Position numbers and translations under genes: made by a program | Part shown: positions 57,690 to 64,000 of the stretch, one piece after another | Position numbering within the stretch: position 1 is the first letter of the stretch | Layout: every line of letters starts with the position of its first letter | Source: Cacajao melanocephalus | Taxonomy: Eukaryota; Chordata; Mammalia; Primates; Pitheciidae | DNA length: 64,000 nucleotides | NCBI GenBank assembly: GCA_963573385.1 | Contig: CAUYLG010021643.1 | Location: 1-64,000 of the forward strand | Direction of reading: 5' to 3' | Notes under the pieces: generated by a model | Database searches by the model: none | The model's input: the letters and a program-made list of their open reading frames with translations, nothing else | Told to the model about the DNA's origin: nothing

Positions 57690-58165
57690 GAGTCCTTTGT
57701 GATCTGGCCTCGTCGTCCGCTGTTCTCCCGCATGCTTAGTTGTCCAGTTACACTTACCTACTCACTGTTCTCCGATGAAATCGACTATTTCATTTTCCAG
57801 TTTTTTTTTTTTTTACTTGCTCTTGTTACTACCGGTGACTTTTTCCACTTCTCCTTTCTTTTTTTCTCTCCCTCCCCACCCTAAACCTCTCTTTCAGCTG
57901 ATTTCTTTTTGTCCTTTAACACTCAACTTGGTGTCACTTCTTCTAGAAAGTGTCCCTGAATCCTTGTTTGATGTAATTCTCCTTCTCTTGGGTTCCTATA
58001 ACACCTTGGATATATTTCTGTCATATACCCTTATTCTGTAATTATTACTTACTTTTATATCACCTCGAGAACAGAGGTTATGTCTTATTTGACTGTTTAT
58101 ATCTCTAATGCAAACCAGAGGATTTGGCACATAGCAGAACTCGACAAACGCTAAATAAATGAGAG
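57690..58165 (+). repeat. L2 fragment
   Basis: L2 3' pattern: 'GTCCTTTGTGATCTGGCCTC', 'GTGTCACTTCTTCTAGAAAG', 'ATCACCTCGAGAACAGAGGT', 'TTTGGCACATAGCAGAACTC', 'GCTAAATAAATGAGAGG'. Confidence 0.75.
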
Positions 58166-60124
58166 GCAATTACTAACGAGTCAGTCCCTATTAAAGTATT
58201 TCCAGGGATTGTGGAAACTAAAAGGGGAGATGTCACTGTGTCACTGTCATACTGAGAATCTTGGCAAACAGGGGATGGAAGGAGGGTGGCCATTCCCTAA
58301 GAACCTTAGCAACTGACAAGGAGCTGCTGATTTTCTCTAGAAGTCCTGGTCTGCTGCAGAACCCAGTCTGGGAATCATTCTATATCGGCATTTATTTATT
58401 TAGAATCCCTGGGCCAGAAATGTACTCTTTGTAAGATGTGCTTCCCTGCAGGTAAGAAGATGCGCTATATAAGGAGGGGGTGGGTTCATTCCTTTCCTTG
58501 ATGGAGTTCTCTGAACTCTAGTATTCCCAGTAGGCACCTCTCATTTCCTGTCTCCCCTGGTGAGCCAGTGGCCTTTCATTCAAGCTCCTCCACACAGCTT
58601 GCCTCCTCCCTCCTCCCGCACCTTCCACCTGAGCAGTTGATGGGCCTCCTGTGGCTCAGCACCTGAGGAGCTGATGGGCCTGGCATGGCTTGCCAATCAG
58701 GAATTTAGAGCTCTCTGGGGATTTACTGCCTTCCCAGCCTGCAGGCCTCCTGTGGCTCAGCACGAGGTGCCTGACACACCTCCTGTGGTTTTAGCAAGTG
58801 AGCAGCTTGTGGATCTTCTGTTTGCTGTGAAATGGTTTCAGAGGTTACCTTTTCTCATTTGTATAGTGTGGATGCACCTGTTTTTGTTGGTTTTCTTTTT
58901 TGGTGAAACTATAAAAGAAAGAGTGCAAATGAGTAAACATTGATGCAGGCTTACAGCTATGACATTGGCTACTGTGAGGAAGCCCAAGTTTTGCAGTTTG
59001 CAGTGCGAGGCCTGAATCCCAGTATGCTGAGGAAATAATCTGTGACTGTGAGACAATTGTAGAGTAATTCTTTTTGGCTCCTAGTGTATGTATCTGGCAC
59101 TTAATGATATCTTGCAAGTCTGAATGAATTAAAAATGTTTCTAACACTTTTTAAATTAACTTATTCATCTGAAAGCCACTGAGGGAAGGCTTTAGGCAGG
59201 GCAAGCTGGCCCCTAGTTCAAGTGGAACAGGAAGGAAATAGTTAAAGAATTTTAAACTGCTAAAGGGGGCTTTTATGTTTTTCTGGGAAAGCAGCAGTTT
59301 GCATGGAAATCACAGCTTTTATACATTAAGTATGGTTATGAGTCTTTTCCCCAAAGCTGTGTGAGAAATGTGGACTTTTTCACCCCCCAAAGGAAATGGA
59401 GAACCAGGACCAAAGACTTATGTAGCTTTATGCCTAGGTTTTTCAGGTAACAAAGAGAAGGGAAAGGCTAGTTGGTTCTTAGAAAATAGAAGATTTTATT
59501 AATAACATAGTTTTTGCTACCACATGCTTAGTACAAGCCTCACCCAGAGAGGAAAACTTTAACCACAATTCTTATAAGCTCTACTATTCCAGTATCTTTT
59601 CCTTTCTATTCTATTTCTACAATCTCCTATCACAGTCAAGCACAAATCACAGTGCATTAATAAGGACCATACCACAATTTCAGTTCCAGGTACTGCACTT
59701 ACCTTTTCAAGATCCCAGGTTACTTGAATAATAGCAGTCAGAAGTTAAAATCAGAATAATAGTGGTCAGAAGTTAAACTCTATAAAATATTACCAGTAAA
59801 ATATAATGTAGGAAATAGAAGAGATATTCACATTTATTTTTTTTTTGAGCCAGAAAAAGGAATAAGTTATATAAATATAAGGCCATAGAAGGCTATTGCA
59901 TATTGAGGAAACATCAGATCCTTCATTTAAAAATAGGAACAGCTATTATAGAGTATGGTGATAACAGTGGTAGTGCTAGCAACAATGTTATAACACGAGT
60001 TCAGTTTTTTAATGTTTCAGGCATGGTATTAAATATTTATTTTATCTCACCAAAACTTTGTGAATATGGTGTGACATTGGCACCATGTTTTACACACTAA
60101 GAAATCAAGATTGAGAGCAGTTTT
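58166..60124 (+). other. Intron 52, mostly unique
   Basis: It includes a TATATAAGG box at 58466-58474, a 20 bp direct repeat (58643-58662 and 58744-58763) and a 28-bp-period tandem duplication at 59726-59777. A weak MIR-like patch may lie at 59990-60115. No exon supported. Confidence 0.5.
59726..59777 (+). repeat. 28-bp-period tandem duplication
   Basis: GAATAATAGCAGTCAGAAGT (59726) recurs as GAATAATAGTGGTCAGAAGT (59754), each followed by TAAA. Confidence 0.85.
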
Positions 60125-60660
60125 GATGACAAAAAGCCAAACTCTGCAAAATATTTGGAGGTTTATTTTGAGCCAAATGTTAGGACCATGTCCTGTGACA
60201 CAGCCTCAGGAGGTCCTGAAAACATGTGCCCAAGGTGATCGGGTTACAGCTTGGTTTTTATGTGTTAGGGAAGCATAAGACATCAATGAATACATGTGAG
60301 GTATAATTGGTTTGGTCTGGAAAGGTGGGACCACTTGAAGTGGGGAAGAGGCTTATAGGTCATAGGTGGATTCAAAGATTTTCTAATTGGCACTTGGTTG
60401 AAAGAGTTAAATTATTATCTAAAAACGTGGAATTAATAGAAGGAGTGTCTGGGTTAAGGTAAGATGTTGTGGAGACCAAGGTTCTTATTATGAAGATGAA
60501 GTCTTACAGGTGACTTAGAGGCAATAGATGGCAAATATTTCCTATTCAGACATTTAAAAGGTGTTAGACTCTCAGCTAATCTCTCCAGGATCTGAAAAAG
60601 ACCTGGAAATGGAATAGGATTCTCTACAGAATGCAAATTTCCCCCATAAGAGACAGCTTT
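60125..60660 (+). repeat. LTR-like retroelement fragment, family not named
   Basis: 'GGTTTATTTTGAGCCAAATG', 'CACAGCCTCAGGAGGTCCTG', 'ACATGTGCCCAAGGTGATCG', 'GGTTACAGCTTGGTTTTTAT' and 'GGTTTGGTCTGGAAAGGTGG' match a repeated primate LTR pattern. Probably a solo LTR; no reading frame of note. Confidence 0.5.
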
Positions 60661-61379
60661 GTATACCCATTTTAAAATATGACAAACAAATATATTTTGG
60701 GGTAAAATACTTTGATACTTTCAGGACCTGCTATCTGTCATGTGATGCTATACTAGAGTCAGGTTGGAATTTAGTATCTTATTGCTCCGAAATAGTCTGT
60801 TTATCAGTGTTAATATCTTCGTTTTAATGTTAATGCCGATCAGTTGTACCTAAATTCCGAAGGGAGGAAAGTATAATGAGGTATGTCTAATGACCACTCC
60901 TTCCCATCATGGCCTGAGTTAGTTTTTCAGGTTTCTTTGGAAACCCCTTGGTGGAGAGGAGGATCCATTCAGTTCAGAGAGTTGGAATTTTTATTGTCTT
61001 TTATTTTGGTTTCTTAACTGTATTTTGTTTCTTAAACTTTAGCATGGATAAAAATAAATGGAAATGTTTTAAAATTACTAGTGATCTATATTTTGAACCA
61101 ACTCTGCAAGTGGTACTGAAGTAGAGTTTCTGTGGACCACACTTTTGAAAAACCCTAGATTAGAGGATAAGTAATATTCCCTGGGTCCCACAGCTAGAAA
61201 GTGGAGCAGGATGTAAATTTAGGTGTGTCTCATTCCTGCTGCTTTCTCCATAGTGGCCTCCATGATGCTTTGTACCTGAATGAAGGTTCAATGATTACCT
61301 TGCTTGTCTTATACATCTAATTCTGTATCACTATCTGACATCTTTACAATTAGTATTAGGCTTCTGTAACTTTGTTCTT
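60661..61379 (+). other. Intron 52, no recognised feature
   Basis: A short MER5-like end may lie at about 61095-61160 (GAGTTTCTGTGGACCACACT). Otherwise nothing. Confidence 0.45.
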
Positions 61380-62060
61380 TAAAAAGTTTTAAACATAATA
61401 CATAATTTTTTTTCCTGTTCAAAATAATCAATATAAAGATATACAAAGCAAAATATCTAAGAACCATTTAGCCCTTTCTTTTTGCCCTCCCCTGGATAAC
61501 TGCTGTTCTCAGTTGAGATTGCATTTTTTAAAAATGTGTGTATTTATTTATATAATGTATAACTTTAAAAATATTAAGAATTGAGTATTTCACTATATAT
61601 CAATTTCTATCCTTAGCATTTTGAATGAATTCACTTTGGAATCCTCATAACACCTTGTGAGGCACTATTACCACTTGTCTTTATCAGGTATCCAGGAAGC
61701 TGAGAAACAGAGATCATAAAACTGATTGGTAGAAGGACAATATTTAGACCCAATACTGTGACTCTAGAAATCTTATATGCCATACTAAGATGTTCCTTAA
61801 TTCAGCAATGAAAAACATATGTTCTAAGTATTCATATGTGACTTTCAAAAAAGTTAAGTATATCTTCAAGATACTATATTGTCAGTAATGACAAATCTAC
61901 TTCATCCTTTTAAATGACTGTATAGTTTCCCAGAGTAGGAATGTGGTATAATTTATTGAATTATCATCTTACTGATGAACACAAGATCCCCCATGCCCGA
62001 CCAATTTTTTCACTTTTATAAACAATACAACAACAAAATGCCTTATTGTACAAGTGGGAG
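61380..62060 (-). repeat. Old LINE (L1M/HAL1-like) fragment, antisense
   Basis: T-rich antisense pattern: 'CTCCCCTGGATAACTGCTGT', 'TGACTGTATAGTTTCCCAGA', 'GAATGTGGTATAATTTATTG'. A MIR-like patch at 61640-61790 may interrupt it. Diverged. Confidence 0.45.
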
Positions 62061-62099
62061 AATTTTTTTCAGGTCAATTGGTTTTAAAGTGAATTCATA

Positions 62100-64000
62100 G
62101 CCTACCTACATCTGAGATAAAATGCAAAACATACCTTCAAGGAACACATAATCATCATATTATAAACTCTTTCAGAACTTGGAGAAAGATAGAAATCTTC
62201 TTAATTCATTCTTAAGGCTATAGGATTGATTATAAAAATTAGATAAAGGTATCACAAAGAAGAAAATTAAAGGCTAATCTCATTGATATTGAAAAGAAGT
62301 CTTAGCAAATCAAATGTACCTATGCTTCCAAAGAATCGCAAATTATAGTTAAATAGGGTTTAATCCCAGGAATGCAAAGATAGTTCTAGAATCTCAAAAA
62401 CAAAACGAAACAAACAAAAAAAAACCACTAACATAATTTAGTAAGACAAAATTAGAAGTCTCTCTCTCTTTTTCTCCAAGATTGCACTTTCTTTTTTATG
62501 ATAATGAGGCACAACATTCAGTATATGAAGAACCAAGAATGACTACATAAGTTTTATTCTCTTTTTTCCACCTTGTCATGTGCAGTGCCAGCCTCGGCCT
62601 ATACCGCTCTGTCTCTTTATCTGAGTAAGGGCTTCTTAAATACTCAGAGTGTCCAAGGTTTCAGAGCACTTCAAGGCACTGGGGAAGTGTTGCATATTTT
62701 AGGAGGCTAAGTGTGAGTGAGCAGAGAAAACTCTTTCTAGGGCAGTGGGTCAGAGAGAGAAAGATAGTATCAGTGGGTTGAAGAAAGAGAAGATGAACTA
62801 AAACAGAAATTAATGGGTTTTTTAGGTTCCCAATTACAAGTCTCAGAAAACTTGGGATACTGAGGGTAAAATATCTCTGTTATCTTATAGAAGTATCTAA
62901 AGTAAGGAAATTTGAAATATAAGCAGATATCTAAAACGAGATATTTGAAGGCATCTCATGTTTTTTGTTGTTTTCTTTTGGTGTAGAAAATATGCTTCTT
63001 CGTCTTGAATGTGTAATAGAGTATTTTTATCTTTTAGTTAAGCGCAAAAGTTAATAATCACAGTATGTTATAATCATCTGCTTTCCATCAGAAGAAAAAG
63101 TGGTAGTATCAAGTGGATTTTGTAGGGTGTTTTTCAAAGACCCCAAATCAATTTTTTAAAAAGCATTTGATAAGTTTATATCTGTTAATACTCAACAACA
63201 ATTTATTATTCTAGAAATAGAGGAAATTTCTCTTAACTGGTTGTAAAGTGTTTATCAGAAGTCCATAGGAAAAACTGTAATCAACTGTGAAAGGTTAATT
63301 TCATTCCTGTTAGTGTCAGGAACAAAACGTGAATGACTACTCTTACTTCTAGTACTGGAGGTGCCAGACAATGCAATAGTACATGAAAAAAATACGATAG
63401 AAGGCACAGCCCTTGAAAGAAGCAGAAAAACAATTACTGGTAAGCCTACATTGTTTTCTTTTTCTAGAAAAAAAGATATTTAACTAAAATGACTGGCAAC
63501 AACACTAGCATACAATAAACACTAGTATTCCTGTATAATAGCAATCACCAATTAGAAAATGTAATGGACAAAAGATTCCACTTTTGATAGAAAAAGATAA
63601 AATAACTAGATAGAAGAAATTCATATGTCATATGAAGAAACCCCCCCTAAAAACCTTGCTAAATAGGGGGAATGCCATACAAATACAGGAAGTCACAATG
63701 ATGCAAAGATTCTCCCCCACATGGATTTATAAATTCAAGCAAGTCTAGTGAGAATTGCATTTAGATTAAAAAAAAATTAGAATGTGAGAAGCTGATTCTA
63801 GTACTTTTAGGGAAAGCAAATATACAACTGGCAAGGATTTGAAAAACAGATTAATGTGGGAGGGTTGGTCTAGATAAAGCTGGTATGATACTGTTGTAGA
63901 AAGAGGCAGGAGAGGAAACTGAATGAGATAAAATAGAGTCCAGAAACAGACCCATGGATATAAATGAATTTACTTCATAATTAAGATGGCATTTTTAAAA
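62100..64000 (+). mobile_element. Old L1 (L1M-type) ORF2-derived sequence, sense, runs off the window
   Basis: Diverged ORF2 text can be followed: 'GGGTTTAATCCCAGGAATGC' then 'AAAGATAG' (reverse transcriptase region). A foreign block (about 62470-63060) interrupts it, and it resumes at 'AGCATTTGATAAG', 'ACTCAACAACA', 'TAGTACTGGAGGTGCCAGAC'. The later A-rich part 63600-64000 also reads as ORF2. Frames are heavily broken. Confidence 0.6.

Noticed and set aside
63353..63439. Candidate for the real exon 53
   Set aside because: The frame fits, but the translation does not continue a G8 domain and the sequence looks L1-derived; kept only as a possible cryptic exon.

Overview
This is primate, almost certainly human, genomic DNA: it carries Alu elements, an old full-length L1 of L1PB type, MIR, L2 and MER20 remnants, and AT-rich intron sequence. 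There is no bacterial or viral gene organisation. The window lies inside one very large gene read on the + strand, PKHD1 (fibrocystin/polyductin), the gene mutated in autosomal recessive polycystic kidney disease. In the human reference PKHD1 is on the minus strand of 6p12, so this window is in reverse-complement orientation to the reference (established knowledge).

Six coding exons can be read with consensus splice sites and matching phases: 2786-2921, 5300-5546, 17221-17398, 25229-25424, 36631-36696 and 42095-42223. They total 952 bases and give one uninterrupted frame. Residue numbering was fixed by recalled disease positions (S2639, G2648, R2671, W2690), all of which fall on the expected residue in the 25229-25424 exon. 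On that numbering the exons encode residues 2451-2768, which corresponds to exons 47-52 of the long transcript. They cover the extracellular part that leads into, and begins, the second G8 domain. The window starts in the last 2.8 kb of intron 46 and ends at least 21.8 kb into intron 52 without reaching exon 53.

The other ~98.5% is intron. Intron 46 has an L1 3' end, an Alu with clear target-site duplications, and an antisense L1 interrupted by a ~138 bp templated duplication. Intron 47 has L2 and MER20. Intron 48 has MER5, L2, MIR, two Alus and an Alu fragment. Intron 49 is dominated by a decayed ~6.2 kb sense L1 ending less than 1 kb before exon 50. Intron 50 has an old Alu, a 174 bp polypurine tract, an antisense Alu and a GC-richer non-repetitive block with an RFX X-box-like palindrome. 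Intron 51 has L2, MIR, a 39 bp tandem duplication and a LINE tail. Intron 52 has MIRs, a GT microsatellite, an inverted repeat pair with 159/165 bp arms, an Alu, an MLT1-like LTR, two LTR-like blocks and LINE remnants.

I found no undescribed biological system. The points most worth checking are a tandem splice acceptor at exon 51, a phase-compatible LINE-derived cryptic exon in intron 52, the X-box-like site, the templated duplication and the inverted repeat pair.
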